Shown here one piece after another: positions 32,601 to 42,444 of a stretch of DNA of 64,000 nucleotides. The stretch spans positions 114,315 to 178,314 of the forward strand of contig NZ_MLHH01000010.1 of the NCBI RefSeq assembly GCF_002000125.1, given 5' to 3'. Source of the stretch: Rodentibacter heidelbergensis. Lineage in GTDB: Bacteria > Pseudomonadota > Gammaproteobacteria > Enterobacterales > Pasteurellaceae. The translations under genes were made by a program, and so were the position numbers. Position 1 is the first letter of the stretch; each line of letters opens with the position of its first letter. Under the pieces are notes generated by a model, which was given only the letters and a program-made list of their open reading frames with translations, made no database searches and was not told the origin of the DNA.

Positions 32601-34130
32601 CTATACACTATATAACGATACCTGTACAACGAGTAAAATTGAGCCTATTAGGAGTAAACAGCCTATCATTGGCATAACAAATTTTACCCATTTATCAAAT
32701 GGAATATGTAACATTTGAAGGGTCACTAACACCAATCCTGTTGGCGCTAAGAAAAGCATAGCATACTGACCCCAGTTATAAGCAGAAACGACAATATCAC
32801 GAGGAATTCCCACCGCATCGGCAAGTGGTGCCATAATTGGCATTGAAAGCACTGCTAATCCGGAAGAAGAGGGAACAATTAATCCAAGGAAAATAAACAC
32901 AACAAGCTGACCAAGGATAAATATGCTGCCTGGCATACCACTGACTAAATGAGACATGTAATCCAAAATGGTATCGGAGATCATACCTTGCTCAAGCACT
33001 AAGTTTACTCCTCGTGCAAGACCAATGATTAAGGATACACCGACTAATTCAGAAGCACCTTCTGTAAAAGATTCCACAATTTCTTTTTCGGATAATTTAC
33101 TGATGAACATAATGATAATGGTGATAGCAAGGAAGGATGCCGCCATTTCCGGAAACCACCAGCCGCCAGCCATTACGCCCCAGATCATAATTGGGAAAGC
33201 AATACAGAACAGCACTAATATTAATTTACGACGTAATGAAAACTCAATCGTTGCATTAGGATCAAAATTTTTCATATAGCGTTGGCGAAACTCTTCACGG
33301 CCGTCGTAAGTATAAGAAAAACTTGGATCTGCTTTGATTTTTTTACAATACCAATAAAGGTAGGTAATCACGCAAATGGCACCTAATACCAAACCTAATG
33401 CACGAAAACCGATACCTTCAGTAAATTGGATACCGGCAGCATTAGAGGCTATCACAACAGAAAAAGGATTGACTGTTGAAAATGCGGTTCCCATTGAGGA
33501 AGCAAGGAAAATAGCCCCAACACAAACAATTGCATCATATCCTAATGCGAGAAAGACGGGTACAAGAATAGGATAAAATGCAACGGCTTCTTCTTCAATT
33601 CCACAGGTTGTTCCACCCAGTACCATTAGGACGGACACACTAAATACAATAAAAAATTCATTACCTTTAGTTCGTTTTGCCAATGCCATTAACCCAGCAT
33701 TAAAAGACCCCGTACGATTAATGACGCCAATCATTCCGCCAAGTACGAAAATGAAAACCATCACATCAGCGGCTTCAATTGTTCCCACAACCATACTTTT
33801 CGTAATATCACCAATTCCCTTATGATGTTGCGCGACCCGTTGATAGGTACCCGGTATAGCAATGGGTTTTTTTATCACCCCTTCCGTGAAATTAGAAAGT
33901 TGAATTTTGATATTGAGATTATCAAGAGATTCTTTTGTTGCAGGATAAATTTTATCAGCAGTGCCATAACTTTTTACGACGAAGACGTTATCCGTAGCGT
34001 TGTAAGTCAGTTTAGAATATGAACCGGATGGGATGATCCAAGTTAATCCGACAGCGAGAATTAAGATAGCAAATAAAATTGTAAATGCTGATGGGAAAGT
34101 AAACGTTTTTTTCTTTTTGTCCGCTTCCAT
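32601..34130 (-). CDS. yfcC: YfcC-type basic amino acid antiporter
   Basis: Inner-membrane carrier of 509 aa with about 12 segments. It starts ADKKKKTFTFPSAFTILFAI, with WIIPSGSYS after the first segment, then VLGGTTCGIEEEAVAFYPIL near residue 190, and FLGLIVPSSSGLAVLSMPIM near 430. These match YfcC, a relative of arginine/ornithine antiporters. It is directly downstream of arcB and arcC, so citrulline or arginine/ornithine exchange is the likely job, though the substrate is not proven by sequence. The ATG at 34128-34130 has AAGGAGTGCG upstream; an earlier in-frame start is not needed. Confidence 0.85.
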   Translation of the reverse strand: MEADKKKKTFTFPSAFTILFAILILAVGLTWIIPSGSYSKLTYNATDNVFVVKSYGTADKIYPATKESLDNLNIKIQLSNFTEGVIKKPIAIPGTYQRVAQHHKGIGDITKSMVVGTIEAADVMVFIFVLGGMIGVINRTGSFNAGLMALAKRTKGNEFFIVFSVSVLMVLGGTTCGIEEEAVAFYPILVPVFLALGYDAIVCVGAIFLASSMGTAFSTVNPFSVVIASNAAGIQFTEGIGFRALGLVLGAICVITYLYWYCKKIKADPSFSYTYDGREEFRQRYMKNFDPNATIEFSLRRKLILVLFCIAFPIMIWGVMAGGWWFPEMAASFLAITIIIMFISKLSEKEIVESFTEGASELVGVSLIIGLARGVNLVLEQGMISDTILDYMSHLVSGMPGSIFILGQLVVFIFLGLIVPSSSGLAVLSMPIMAPLADAVGIPRDIVVSAYNWGQYAMLFLAPTGLVLVTLQMLHIPFDKWVKFVMPMIGCLLLIGSILLVVQVSLYSV

Positions 34131-34258
34131 GGCGCACTCCTTATTTGAGCGTTTATGGCGGTTGATCCAAAATCTCGCTAAAATCAACCGCACTTTTTAG
34201 CCATTTCAATGTAAGGGGATCGTCATTGCATACGCCTTACATTCAAAAAGACCGATAA

Positions 34259-35191
34259 TTAATCATAGTAAGAAATACCTTCAGCTTTTTGGGTAATTCG
34301 TGTCCCCGCTTTACCTTTTACAATGTCCACAATATCAGACAACGAGCCGATAACGGCATCTTTGCCGGTTTGTTTTACAAAGTTAATCGCAGCTTGAACT
34401 TTTGGCCCCATAGACCCGGCAGCAAACCCAAGTTTTGCCATATCATCCGGTGAGGCATGGGATATTGCTTTTTGTGTTGGTTTACCCCAATCCATAAAAG
34501 TGGCAGAAACATCAGTCGCAATGATAAACAGATCCGCATCAAGGTTTTCGGCTAATAATGCAGAACAGAGATCTTTATCTATCACCGCTTCTACACCGTG
34601 TAAGTGATGTTGTTCATCATAGTAGGTAGGTATTCCTCCACCACCGGCACAAATCACAATACTTCCTTTTTCCAACAACCATTTAACCGGACGAATTTCA
34701 AAAATACGTTTTGGTAATGGGCTTGGCACGACTCGGCGATATTTATCACCATCTTGTGCGATAGACCAGTTTTTTTCCTTCGCCAAACGTTCGGCTTCTT
34801 CTTTGGTATAAACCGGGCCAATAGGTTTGGTTGGATTTTTAAATGCCGGATCGTTAATATCGACTTCTACTTGGGATAATAAGGTTGCAAATGGGACTTC
34901 AAAGGGAACGAGATTACCCAGTTCTTGTTGGATCATATACCCTATCATTCCCACCGACTCAGCACCAAGTACATCCAAAGGATAAGTGGGAACATCGGTA
35001 TAAGCCGCCCCCTGCAATGCGAGCAAACCAACTTGTGGACCATTACCATGTGCAATCACTAATTCATTATTTGGCCAAATTTTTGCAATTTGCTCGCAAG
35101 CAATGCGAACATTTTGACGTTGATTTTCTGCGGTTAAAGGTTCACCCCTTCTCAATAACGCATTACCGCCTAACGCAATAACTATTCTCAT
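34259..35191 (-). CDS. arcC: carbamate kinase
   Basis: Transfers phosphate from carbamoyl phosphate to ADP, giving ATP, CO2 and ammonia. Family motifs are [14 protein letters not shown] at the start, [17 protein letters not shown] near residue 45, [15 protein letters not shown] near 205 and [16 protein letters not shown] near 265. The length of 310 aa is standard. The second of two adjacent ATGs (35191) is better spaced from GGAGG. It lies nine bases after arcB. This last step of the arginine deiminase route is present, but no arcA is seen in the window. Confidence 0.96.
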   Translation of the reverse strand: MRIVIALGGNALLRRGEPLTAENQRQNVRIACEQIAKIWPNNELVIAHGNGPQVGLLALQGAAYTDVPTYPLDVLGAESVGMIGYMIQQELGNLVPFEVPFATLLSQVEVDINDPAFKNPTKPIGPVYTKEEAERLAKEKNWSIAQDGDKYRRVVPSPLPKRIFEIRPVKWLLEKGSIVICAGGGGIPTYYDEQHHLHGVEAVIDKDLCSALLAENLDADLFIIATDVSATFMDWGKPTQKAISHASPDDMAKLGFAAGSMGPKVQAAINFVKQTGKDAVIGSLSDIVDIVKGKAGTRITQKAEGISYYD

Positions 35192-35200
35192 CATTGCCTC

Positions 35201-36205
35201 CTAAATTAAGCTGGAATAAAGCACGGCTTTAATGGTGTGCATACGGTTTTCCGCTTGCTCAAAGGCAACGTTCATTGGCGATTCGAAAACCTCCTCCGTG
35301 ACTTCAATACCATTAGCCAGTTCAGGGTATTTTTCAGCAATTTGGCGGCCAACTTTCGTTTCACTGTTATGGAATGCCGGTAAACAGTGCATAAATTTAA
35401 CGCGTGGATTACCTGTACGTTTCATCAATTCAGATGTGACTTGATACGGTAATAATAATTTAATGCGTTCTCCCCAGCTTTCTAAAGGCTCTCCCATAGA
35501 AACCCAAACATCAGTATGTACAAAATCGACACCTTTTACTGCTTTATCAATATCATCTGTAACGGTAATACGCGCACCACTTTGTTTTGCAAAATTTTCA
35601 CACATATCAACCAATGCCGCTTCCGGTAATAACGCTTTCGGGCCACAAATACGCACATCCATACCTAATTTTGCACCAATCAATAACAAGGAATTTCCCA
35701 TATTATTGCGAGCATCACCAATATAGACATAGCTAATTTGATTTAGGGGCTTGTCGCAATTTTCAATCATCGTAAGCACATCGGCTAACATTTGAGTTGG
35801 ATGAAATTCATCGGTTAAACCATTAAATACCGGCACACCGGCATATTTTGCCAGTTCATCAACAACACTTTGTTTGAACCCTCGATATTCAATCGCATCA
35901 TACATTCTGCCTAATACACGGGCGGTATCTTTCATGCTTTCTTTGTGGCCAATTTGGGAAGAATTTGGATCGATATAAGTGACTTGAGCGCCTTGATCGT
36001 AAGCGGCGACTTCAAAGGCACAGCGTGTTCGAGTGGACGTTTTTTCAAAGATGAGGGCGATATTTTTCCCTTTTAATTTTTGCTGCTCCGTGCCGGCGTA
36101 TTTTGCTCGTTTTAAATCTCGAGATAAATCAAGTAAATAGTTAATTTCACGCTCTGTGTGATTAACAAGACTTAATAGATGTCTGTTTTTAATATTGAAA
36201 GCCAT
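35201..36205 (-). CDS. arcB: ornithine carbamoyltransferase (catabolic type)
   Basis: Interconverts citrulline plus phosphate with ornithine plus carbamoyl phosphate. The carbamoyl-phosphate loop [15 protein letters not shown] lies near residue 54, the ornithine motif [13 protein letters not shown] near 270, and [20 protein letters not shown] near 105. The length is 334 aa from the ATG at 36203-36205 ([11 protein letters not shown]), preceded by AAGGAGA. Coupling to arcC points to the catabolic direction. In this genome it might also serve synthesis next to argCJBD; a separate argF was not seen here. Confidence 0.93.
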   Translation of the reverse strand: MAFNIKNRHLLSLVNHTEREINYLLDLSRDLKRAKYAGTEQQKLKGKNIALIFEKTSTRTRCAFEVAAYDQGAQVTYIDPNSSQIGHKESMKDTARVLGRMYDAIEYRGFKQSVVDELAKYAGVPVFNGLTDEFHPTQMLADVLTMIENCDKPLNQISYVYIGDARNNMGNSLLLIGAKLGMDVRICGPKALLPEAALVDMCENFAKQSGARITVTDDIDKAVKGVDFVHTDVWVSMGEPLESWGERIKLLLPYQVTSELMKRTGNPRVKFMHCLPAFHNSETKVGRQIAEKYPELANGIEVTEEVFESPMNVAFEQAENRMHTIKAVLYSSLI

Positions 36206-36249
36206 AATAATCTCCTTATTCTTTGTCATTGATTAATTGGTTAACATCC

Positions 36250-36278
36250 ATTATTCGAAATACGGCTTATTATTCGAA
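36250..36278. repeat. 10-base direct repeat upstream of arcB
   Basis: ATTATTCGAA occurs at 36250-36259 and again at 36269-36278, a 19-base period. It lies about 45-73 bases upstream of the arcB start, a usual place for an operator. It does not match a full ArgR box or FNR site, so the binding protein is unknown. Confidence 0.45.
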
Positions 36279-36418
36279 TGGTGTTATTTTAAAAGTACAA
36301 AAAGGAAATTTGGTTTCGTATTTTTATGCTGAGCGTAAAGATTTCGAATTTTATTTTAAAACTCAATAAAAACTCAGCATAAAATTTTTAAATTGAAGTG
36401 TTTGTGCGATGACATATA

Positions 36419-36459
36419 AAAAAGCCACCTATTTGAACATTCAAATGGGTGGCTTTTTA
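36419..36459 (-). terminator. terminator after artI
   Basis: The 16-base arm AAAGCCACCTATTTGA pairs with TCAAATGGGTGGCTTT across a four-base loop (one G-U pair). A T-run follows on both strands. It lies 13 bases beyond the artI stop and isolates artI from arcB. Confidence 0.85.
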
Positions 36460-36471
36460 CTGTATATCAAA

Positions 36472-37194
36472 CTACTTTTTCATCCATTTATCATAGATTT
36501 TTTGATATTCGCCTTTTTCTTTAATGGCTTTTAAACCTTGATTTAAGCGTTCTTGTAAGGCCTTGTTGGATTTGTTTAAGGCAATTCCCACGCCACGGCC
36601 AAAATATTTTTCATTTGTCACTTTCTCGCCAATAAATTCGATATTGGGTTCTTTAGTCATCATATCCGCAAGCAGTGCTGTATCGCTCAATACAATATCG
36701 ATCCGTCCGTTTTGCAGATCCAAAATCGCATCTTGTAAATTGACATAAGATTTTGGCGAATATTGAGGGGTTTCAGCCACAGTGTATTGTTGGAAAGTCG
36801 AACCGTTTTGCACACCGATATTTTTTGCAGTGGCTAAATTTCCTTTACCTTTCAATGCCACATAGCTTGCAGAGCTATCATAATAAGGATCAGTGAATAA
36901 AATTTGTTTTTCACGGGATGGCGTAATATCAATGGCTGACATTGCCGCATCGAAGCGTTTTGCTTTTAGGCTGGGAATTAATGCATCAAAGGGTTGGGTT
37001 TTAAAATGGCAGGTGGCTTGAATTTCCTTACAAATGGCTTGTGCAATATCAATATCAAACCCGATCAATTCACCTTTTTCCGTAGTGACTTCAAAAGGCG
37101 GGTAATTCGGCTCTGTGCCGAACGTTAGTTCCTCCGCATTACCAGTTGCACTCACCGCTGCGATAAAAATACCAAGTAAAAAGGGTTTCTTCAT
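36472..37194 (-). CDS. artI: amino-acid ABC transporter substrate-binding protein (ArtI type)
   Basis: Periplasmic binding protein of 240 aa from the ATG at 37194. It has a Sec signal peptide ([20 protein letters not shown]) and then [15 protein letters not shown]. Ligand-site and fold motifs include [47 protein letters not shown] and QNGSTFQQY, and it ends [11 protein letters not shown]. This closely follows E. coli ArtI, which serves the arginine system. The permease and ATPase genes (artQMP) are not beside it. Two ArgR-like boxes 21 bases apart lie upstream, supporting arginine control. Confidence 0.88.
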   Translation of the reverse strand: MKKPFLLGIFIAAVSATGNAEELTFGTEPNYPPFEVTTEKGELIGFDIDIAQAICKEIQATCHFKTQPFDALIPSLKAKRFDAAMSAIDITPSREKQILFTDPYYDSSASYVALKGKGNLATAKNIGVQNGSTFQQYTVAETPQYSPKSYVNLQDAILDLQNGRIDIVLSDTALLADMMTKEPNIEFIGEKVTNEKYFGRGVGIALNKSNKALQERLNQGLKAIKEKGEYQKIYDKWMKK

Positions 37195-37225
37195 TATTGT
37201 CTCCTTGTGTTTGCTTTTAATTATC

Positions 37226-37260
37226 TGCATACATATTAATTAAATGTGAATATATATGCA
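37226..37260. promoter_or_regulatory. tandem ArgR-box-like sites upstream of artI
   Basis: Measured against TGAATWWWWATTCA, the site TGAATATATATGCA (37247-37260) matches 13 of 14. The site TGCATACATATTAA (37226-37239) matches 11 of 14. Their 21-base period equals the spacing of paired 18-base ARG boxes separated by 3 bases in Enterobacteria. ArgR repression of artI by arginine is the likely meaning. Confidence 0.6.
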
Positions 37261-37430
37261 ATCATAATTCATAATCTTTGCTTTAGTTCTGCTCATTATG
37301 GCATAAAAATTCTGTGATCCCTGTCCCAATTTTGAAATTTGACGATTGTTTTTACATTTTTACTGAAAAGATAAATCATCAGAGATTTTTCGTATAGCAA
37401 AGCCTTTTATGATTTATCACCCAATAAAAA

Positions 37431-37455
37431 ACCGCACCTTAAAAAGTGCGGTTGA
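37431..37455 (-). terminator. USS-containing terminator after metS
   Basis: The arm AACCGCAC (37431-37438) pairs with the arm ending at 37454 (GTGCGGTT) across CTTAAAAA. The right arm is a perfect USS. It lies 10 bases beyond the small-subunit stop on the minus strand. Confidence 0.7.
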
Positions 37456-37463
37456 TTATTTCA

Positions 37464-37559
37464 TTATTCTTCTTTTGGTAGTCTGATAAGGGCAAATAAG
37501 AAACCGCCCCAGATTACGCCAAGGGCGATGATCATCATAATAATTGCACTTGTGCTCAT
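37464..37559 (-). CDS. small subunit of a two-part sodium:amino acid symporter (MetS-like)
   Basis: A 31-residue protein lies on the minus strand between 37559 and 37464: it begins MSTSAIIMMIIALGVIWGG and ends ALIRLPKEE. It is one membrane helix with a charged tail, the pattern of the MetS subunit of MetPS-type NSS transporters. AAGGAGAATAAA precedes its ATG, and the stop of the 500-aa NSS transporter is only 12 bases upstream. In Corynebacterium glutamicum MetS is needed for MetP activity. The gene is below usual length cut-offs and easily missed. Confidence 0.8.
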   Translation of the reverse strand: MSTSAIIMMIIALGVIWGGFLFALIRLPKEE

Positions 37560-37571
37560 TTTATTCTCCTT

Positions 37572-39074
37572 TTATTCCAGTGTTAATTTTGTTTCGCTTT
37601 TCCATTTCAAGCGGGAAAGGATAAAGGCAACGACAAGCAAGCTAATTGCCATTCCCCAACCAAAAATATTCACAAACCAACTTGGGTAGCCTTCGTAGCC
37701 TTCAGAGAAGACTTTGGCTCCTTCACTAAATAGCATAAAGGCGAGGATACCGGTGGTGAGTACAATACATAAACGCCAGAAAAAGCCCACTTTAAAAGAA
37801 GAGGTTTCGTTTAAGTGATCGCCCAATAATCCTAGTTTTTCATTAGCAACAATGGCAACAAGAGAAACAAACGCCACGGCAACGATACCGAAATAGTTGA
37901 CGAATTTATCGAAAACATCCAGCATTGGTAAGCCGGTTGTGGTACCGAATAAAATAACGGAAACAAACATCATTGGTACGCCTACGATAAAGGTGACTTT
38001 CGCACGGCGAATGCGAAGTTTGTCTTGAATAGCTGAGATAATCACTTCAATAACGGAGATAAATGAAGTGAGTGCGGCAAAAGTGAGTGAACCGAAGAAC
38101 AGTACGCCAAGCACTTCACCAAAAGGGGCTTTGTTGATGATGGTTGGGAAAGCAAAGAAAGCCAAACCAATCCCGCCTTTTGCCACTTCGCTCACCTCTT
38201 GTCCTTGTGCTGTTGCAATGAAACCTAATGCGGCAAATACCCCAATACCGGCGAGCACTTCAAAACTACTGTTGGCAAATCCTACGACCAAACCGCTACC
38301 GGTCAGATCGGATTCTTTTTTCAGATAGGATGCATAGGTCACCATAATCCCGAAACAGATAGAAAGTGAGAAGAAAATCTGACCATAAGCGGCAATCCAC
38401 ACACTTGGGTTAGAAAGTTTTGACCAATCCGGTGTGAACAGGGCATTTAATCCTTTTTCTGCACCCGGTAGGAAAAGGGAATAAACCACAAGGGCGACAA
38501 ACATCACTACAAGAACAGGCATAAGGATGGATGAAGATTTTGCAATCCCTTTTTGAATTCCCATAGAAAGTACGCCTAAGGCAATCACCCATACGGCAAT
38601 TAATGGGCCGGTGACCATCCCAACAAATTCAAAACTCACCCCATGGGTAATATCGCCCATTTTTAGAAATTCACCGATGAAAAAATCAATGGGTTTATCG
38701 CCCCAGGCTCCGTTGATAGAAAAATAGGTATAGCTTGCAGCCCAACCTAATACCACAGCGTAATATAAGCCGATAATGACGTTGACCATTACCTGCCACC
38801 AGCCAAAGACTTCAAAGTGTGGGCTGAAACGGCGATAGGATAAAGGTGCGCCACCACGGTGACGATGCCCGATGGCATAGTCTAAAAATAATAGAGGGAT
38901 CCCTGCGGTTAATAGTGCGATAAGGTAGGGAATAATAAATGCACCCCCGCCATTTTCGTAGGTGGTATAAGGAAAACGCCAGATATTGCCTAACCCAACG
39001 GCCGAGCCAATCGCGGCGAGAATAAATGCTTTGCGACCGGAGAAGGTCTCACGCTTTGGAGCGGATTGTGTCAT
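37572..39074 (-). CDS. sodium-dependent amino acid transporter, NSS family (MetP-like)
   Basis: Neurotransmitter:sodium symporter family protein of 500 aa with about 12 membrane segments. The signature [20 protein letters not shown] near residue 14 contains the first sodium site; [20 protein letters not shown] and [19 protein letters not shown] follow. The 12-segment form plus an adjacent 31-residue MetS-like gene points to the MetPS subgroup, which takes up methionine and alanine. The true substrate here is unknown. No riboswitch-like sequence is visible in the 152-base upstream spacer. Confidence 0.88.
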   Translation of the reverse strand: MTQSAPKRETFSGRKAFILAAIGSAVGLGNIWRFPYTTYENGGGAFIIPYLIALLTAGIPLLFLDYAIGHRHRGGAPLSYRRFSPHFEVFGWWQVMVNVIIGLYYAVVLGWAASYTYFSINGAWGDKPIDFFIGEFLKMGDITHGVSFEFVGMVTGPLIAVWVIALGVLSMGIQKGIAKSSSILMPVLVVMFVALVVYSLFLPGAEKGLNALFTPDWSKLSNPSVWIAAYGQIFFSLSICFGIMVTYASYLKKESDLTGSGLVVGFANSSFEVLAGIGVFAALGFIATAQGQEVSEVAKGGIGLAFFAFPTIINKAPFGEVLGVLFFGSLTFAALTSFISVIEVIISAIQDKLRIRRAKVTFIVGVPMMFVSVILFGTTTGLPMLDVFDKFVNYFGIVAVAFVSLVAIVANEKLGLLGDHLNETSSFKVGFFWRLCIVLTTGILAFMLFSEGAKVFSEGYEGYPSWFVNIFGWGMAISLLVVAFILSRLKWKSETKLTLE

Positions 39075-39226
39075 AGATAGTTCCTGTCAAAAAATAAAAA
39101 AAGAGTTCAACTATAATGAAATCTTTAATCTAGTCAATAAAATTGACGGAAGTATGACCATTTTTAGGGAATTTTTTTCTAAAAAATAAGTCTATAAAAA
39201 GGTTTAACTCACAAAAGGAACAATTT

Positions 39227-39862
39227 ATGGATTTTAATCAAATTTTAAATCAAGTCGTCAATATCGCTAAAAACTCAGCGAGCAATTTGCAAACGGGTAA
39301 TCCAACCTTGGATAACATCACCAAAGTGGGGGGCGGTGCTGCAATCACCGGGATTTTATCGATGATTTTAGGGCGTTCAGGGGGCGCAAGTTTGGCGAAA
39401 TTAGGATCACTGGCTGTGTTGGGAAATCTTGCCTATCAGGCATACCAAAATTATCAAAAATCCCAACAGGCACAACCGGTGATGTCTGCCAATGAGTTTG
39501 ATGTGTTAAATTCGACTTCTCAGCAAGAAGCGAGTGCGTTAATTTTGCGCACGATGATTGCAGCCGCAGCGGCAGATGGTGAAATTACAGAAGAAGAAAA
39601 ACAAACCATTGCCAATGAAATTGGCGATAATGGAGAATTAGCACAATGGATTGAACAAGAAATGGCAAATCCGATAAGCATTGCGGAAATTGCCCGTCAA
39701 GTAGGGAATGATACGGCATTGGCTGCAAATGTTTATCTTGCTGCCCGTTTAGTGAGCAAAGAATTATCCCGCAAAGAAATTGTTTTTCTGGCGAACTTAG
39801 CAGAAGCGCTAGGCTTAGATGAGGCGCTGGTGGAACAATTGGAAAAACAAGCCGGTTTTTAA
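39227..39862 (+). CDS. DUF533 / TerB-like fold protein (YebE type)
   Basis: A 211-aa protein. The N-terminal half has a glycine/alanine-rich hydrophobic stretch (GGGAAITGILSMILGRSGG) followed by LAYQAYQNYQKSQQA; the C-terminal half is an acidic helical TerB-like domain (MIAAAAADGEITEEEKQTIA, near 110-130, whose D-G-E-I-T-E-E-E resembles the TerB metal site). This is the DUF533/YebE inner-membrane family of unknown function, often linked to envelope or zinc stress. GGAACAATTT precedes the ATG. It stands alone with its own terminator. Confidence 0.75.
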   Translation: MDFNQILNQVVNIAKNSASNLQTGNPTLDNITKVGGGAAITGILSMILGRSGGASLAKLGSLAVLGNLAYQAYQNYQKSQQAQPVMSANEFDVLNSTSQQEASALILRTMIAAAAADGEITEEEKQTIANEIGDNGELAQWIEQEMANPISIAEIARQVGNDTALAANVYLAARLVSKELSRKEIVFLANLAEALGLDEALVEQLEKQAGF

Positions 39863-39868
39863 ATGTGA

Positions 39869-39895
39869 AAGGGGATGAAAAATCCCCTTATTTTT
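39869..39895 (+). terminator. terminator after the DUF533 gene
   Basis: AAGGGGAT (39869-39876) and ATCCCCTT (39882-39889) pair around GAAAA, with ATTTTTG after. A USS follows at once. Confidence 0.75.
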
Positions 39896-39922
39896 GACCG
39901 CACTTTTATAGGGCTTTTTCCA

Positions 39923-40357
39923 TTATACCTTTAACCAAAAGGTGACGGGGCCGTCATTAGTGAGGCTGACTTGCATATCCGCAGCAAAACGTCCGTTTTC
40001 TACTGGAATTTTTTCAGCACATTTTTGCGAGAAATACTCGTAAAGTTCGTTCGCCAAGGCAGGATCAGCTCCTTTAGAAAAACTGGGGCGTAAGCCTTTT
40101 TGCGTATCTGCCGCTAAGGTAAATTGGGATACCACCAACAATGCTCCCCCCGCCTGCTGAACATTCAAATTCATTTTGTCGTTTTCATCGCTAAAAATGC
40201 GGTAATTTAACACTTTTTCGGCAAGTTTATCCGCTTTCGCTCGGTCATCATCTTTTTCCACGCCGAGCAATACTAATAATCCTTTGCCGATTTGCCCGAT
40301 GGTTTCACCGTTTACCTCCACACGAGCCTGTGTCACACGTTGTATTAATGCAATCAT
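39923..40357 (-). CDS. dtd: D-aminoacyl-tRNA deacylase
   Basis: Removes D-amino acids (and glycine mischarged on tRNA-Ala) from tRNA. The 144-aa protein starts [15 protein letters not shown] and has the active-site motif [14 protein letters not shown] near residue 76 and the C-terminal cross-subunit motif NDGPVTFWL, the DTD hallmarks. It is followed upstream by yihY with a 14-base gap, the same yihY-dtd pair as in E. coli. Confidence 0.95.
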   Translation of the reverse strand: MIALIQRVTQARVEVNGETIGQIGKGLLVLLGVEKDDDRAKADKLAEKVLNYRIFSDENDKMNLNVQQAGGALLVVSQFTLAADTQKGLRPSFSKGADPALANELYEYFSQKCAEKIPVENGRFAADMQVSLTNDGPVTFWLKV

Positions 40358-40371
40358 GGTATTTCCTTCAT

Positions 40372-41190
40372 TTATTTGATTTTTTCACCGCACTTTTGTT
40401 GTTTGGTTTCTTCTAATACGGCAGCAAGTTGTGCCCCAATTAATACCACTGTCCAGCTTAGTTGGATCCAGAGCAACATTATCGGCAGGGTTGCCATTGC
40501 CCCGTAAATTAATTGATAAGAGGGAAAGGTCACGATATACCAAGTAAAGGCTTGTTTTCCCAAAGTGAAAAATACCGCAGCAATGAGTGCACCGGCGGCA
40601 GAATGTTTGATACTAACTTTCTTATTGGGTACGACCATATAAAGCACGGTGAAAATAAACCAAGTAGAAAGAAAAGGCACAAAACTGAGCAGTTTTAACC
40701 CGAATGAGAGATGTTCTGAGGTTTCAAACACCGTTTTTACATAGGCACTGGCGGCAATGCTTGTACCGATAAGCAAAGGCCCTAAAGTTAAAATTAACCA
40801 ATAAATCGCAAAGGAAGTAAAAATCGGGCGTGAACTGCTATCTTGCCAAATGCCGTTTAAGGTGCGATCAATGGAATTGATCAACATTAATGCTATGGCA
40901 ATTAAACTCACAATACCCACCGCACTCATTTGCTTAGAATTATTCACAAACTCATCAATATATTGCCCTACCACATCACCGGCAGAAGGGGCGAAATTGG
41001 TGAAAATAAATTCTTTTAATGCCCCGGTAACCTCGTTAAATACAGGAAAGGCGGAAAAAATAGAAAAAATCACCATAATTAACGGCACAATGGCCAACAT
41101 TGTGCTGTAAGTGAGCGAGCCTGCCGCCTGCGTTAATTTATTTTCATTAAAGCGCCGCCAAAATTGTTTAAGGAAAGTGAAATCTGTCAT
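40372..41190 (-). CDS. YihY/BrkB family inner-membrane protein
   Basis: Integral membrane protein of 272 aa with six hydrophobic segments. [20 protein letters not shown] near residue 22 is the family signature; [21 protein letters not shown] and [20 protein letters not shown] follow. The family was once called ribonuclease BN by mistake; its function is unsettled. The ATG at 41190 overlaps the ychJ stop as ATGA, so the two are coupled; the six-codon extension upstream would sit inside ychJ. Confidence 0.9.
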   Translation of the reverse strand: MTDFTFLKQFWRRFNENKLTQAAGSLTYSTMLAIVPLIMVIFSIFSAFPVFNEVTGALKEFIFTNFAPSAGDVVGQYIDEFVNNSKQMSAVGIVSLIAIALMLINSIDRTLNGIWQDSSSRPIFTSFAIYWLILTLGPLLIGTSIAASAYVKTVFETSEHLSFGLKLLSFVPFLSTWFIFTVLYMVVPNKKVSIKHSAAGALIAAVFFTLGKQAFTWYIVTFPSYQLIYGAMATLPIMLLWIQLSWTVVLIGAQLAAVLEETKQQKCGEKIK

Positions 41191-41660
41191 AACCACGCTC
41201 CACAACAATGTTTAAATTTTTTAGCAGAACCACAAACACAAGGCTGTTTCATTGTCGGTAAAGGTACGGTGGGATCAATAAAATACCAACGCCCACCAAT
41301 ATTGACAAAAATAGACCGCTCTTGGTGGGATTGTTCTTCCGTTTCGCCTTGAAAAAGGGCATTAAACTCCACCGCACAGTGGCTTTTGGTGAGGGTTTCT
41401 GTTTTCAGAATTTGTAAGCCAAGCCATTGTGTAGTATCTGCCCAATTTTGTAAGGCTTGAACATTTAAGAGGGATTGTTGATTGGGCACGGTAGTTTCCA
41501 CAATATAGGGAATGTTTTTCAATACATAGGCACAGTAACGTGACCGCATCAGTTGTTCTGCGGTTTCCGGTAAGGCTTGTTGATGATGAAATACACCACA
41601 ACAATCCACATAATTTTTGTCAGATTGACAGGGGCAAAGTGCGGTCGTTTTATCGGTCAT
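41187..41660 (-). CDS. ychJ: YchJ family SEC-C domain protein
   Basis: A 157-aa protein with a cysteine-rich motif at each end: [14 protein letters not shown] at residues 9-22 and [15 protein letters not shown] near the C-terminus. These SEC-C motifs bind zinc. The central NTF2-like fold has [20 protein letters not shown] and WLGLQILK. YchJ function is unknown. It overlaps the yiiM end by 11 bases and the yihY start by ATGA, forming a yiiM-ychJ-yihY-dtd operon. Confidence 0.9.
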   Translation of the reverse strand: MTDKTTALCPCQSDKNYVDCCGVFHHQQALPETAEQLMRSRYCAYVLKNIPYIVETTVPNQQSLLNVQALQNWADTTQWLGLQILKTETLTKSHCAVEFNALFQGETEEQSHQERSIFVNIGGRWYFIDPTVPLPTMKQPCVCGSAKKFKHCCGAWL

Positions 41661-42324
41661 TTTGGGGTGCCTTTATTTTACTTAATTGTGAGTTTAATGA
41701 ACGTTTAAATGCTAGAGCTAATTGTTCAATGGCTAACGCTTGTTCTAATTCTTCCCTTGTCGGTTTGCCGGATAATAACTGATTTAAATGGCGAATGGTG
41801 AGATGCGGATAAGGCCTGTGTTGTAATATTAATTCATCACCTTGTGTGATTTCCCCTTCTTCGATGACCCGTACATACCAACCGCTCCAGCCTGAATGAT
41901 AAATTGTTTTTTGAGTTTCGGGGTTGTGGGTGTTTTTTGATAAACGTTCGCAAGGTTTGCGTGGTTGGGATACTTCCAACAGGGTTGAGCCGATTTTAAA
42001 GCGATCTCCCACACAAACGGAATCTTCATCAAATCCGGATACGACAAAGTTTTCACCGTATATTGCGGTGCCTTGATAAGAAAAATCTTCACCTAATAAA
42101 TCATTTAAGGCTGAAAATGACGTTTCAGACATAAAAAATAAGGCTTTATCCACACCGCCATGGTGCTTTTTTAATCCCACATCGTTACCGTATGCACCAA
42201 GTTTATGGATTTTGACTGAAGGCACCGGCTGTTTGCGGATGGCACTTTCGTAGGTAGAGCCGTCGGCAAAGGTTAGCGAAGCCACTTCCCCGATTTTGAT
42301 CACCAAAATTTCGGCTTTTGACAT
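41650..42324 (-). CDS. yiiM: MOSC domain protein YiiM (N-hydroxylated base resistance)
   Basis: A 224-aa MOSC-domain protein. [14 protein letters not shown] near residue 60 and [14 protein letters not shown] near 130, with the molybdenum-ligand cysteine, define the family. The 3-alpha domain at the C-terminus has [20 protein letters not shown]. In E. coli YiiM and YcbX reduce 6-hydroxylaminopurine using a molybdenum cofactor. I chose the ATG at 42324 ([12 protein letters not shown]), preceded by AAAGGGGAAAGGAA. Confidence 0.88.
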   Translation of the reverse strand: MSKAEILVIKIGEVASLTFADGSTYESAIRKQPVPSVKIHKLGAYGNDVGLKKHHGGVDKALFFMSETSFSALNDLLGEDFSYQGTAIYGENFVVSGFDEDSVCVGDRFKIGSTLLEVSQPRKPCERLSKNTHNPETQKTIYHSGWSGWYVRVIEEGEITQGDELILQHRPYPHLTIRHLNQLLSGKPTREELEQALAIEQLALAFKRSLNSQLSKIKAPQNDR

Positions 42325-42444
42325 TTCCTTTCCCCTTTTTATAAAAACGCACAAAATTATACCGTAAAATCACTTAAATTTTGACCGCACTTTGTTTTTT
42401 CCTTATTATCTTGTTCAATCAATACACAATAAAAAGGAACATTT

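Noticed and set aside
26249..37194. Genomic island carrying the arc-pepE-dcuC cluster
   Set aside because: USS copies are spread through it, codon use looks native, and the gene order resembles H. influenzae; no integrase or tRNA border is present.
39075..39226. Glycine or other riboswitch upstream of the NSS transporter
   Set aside because: The 152-base spacer is AT-rich, with no conserved riboswitch core or expression-platform hairpin visible.
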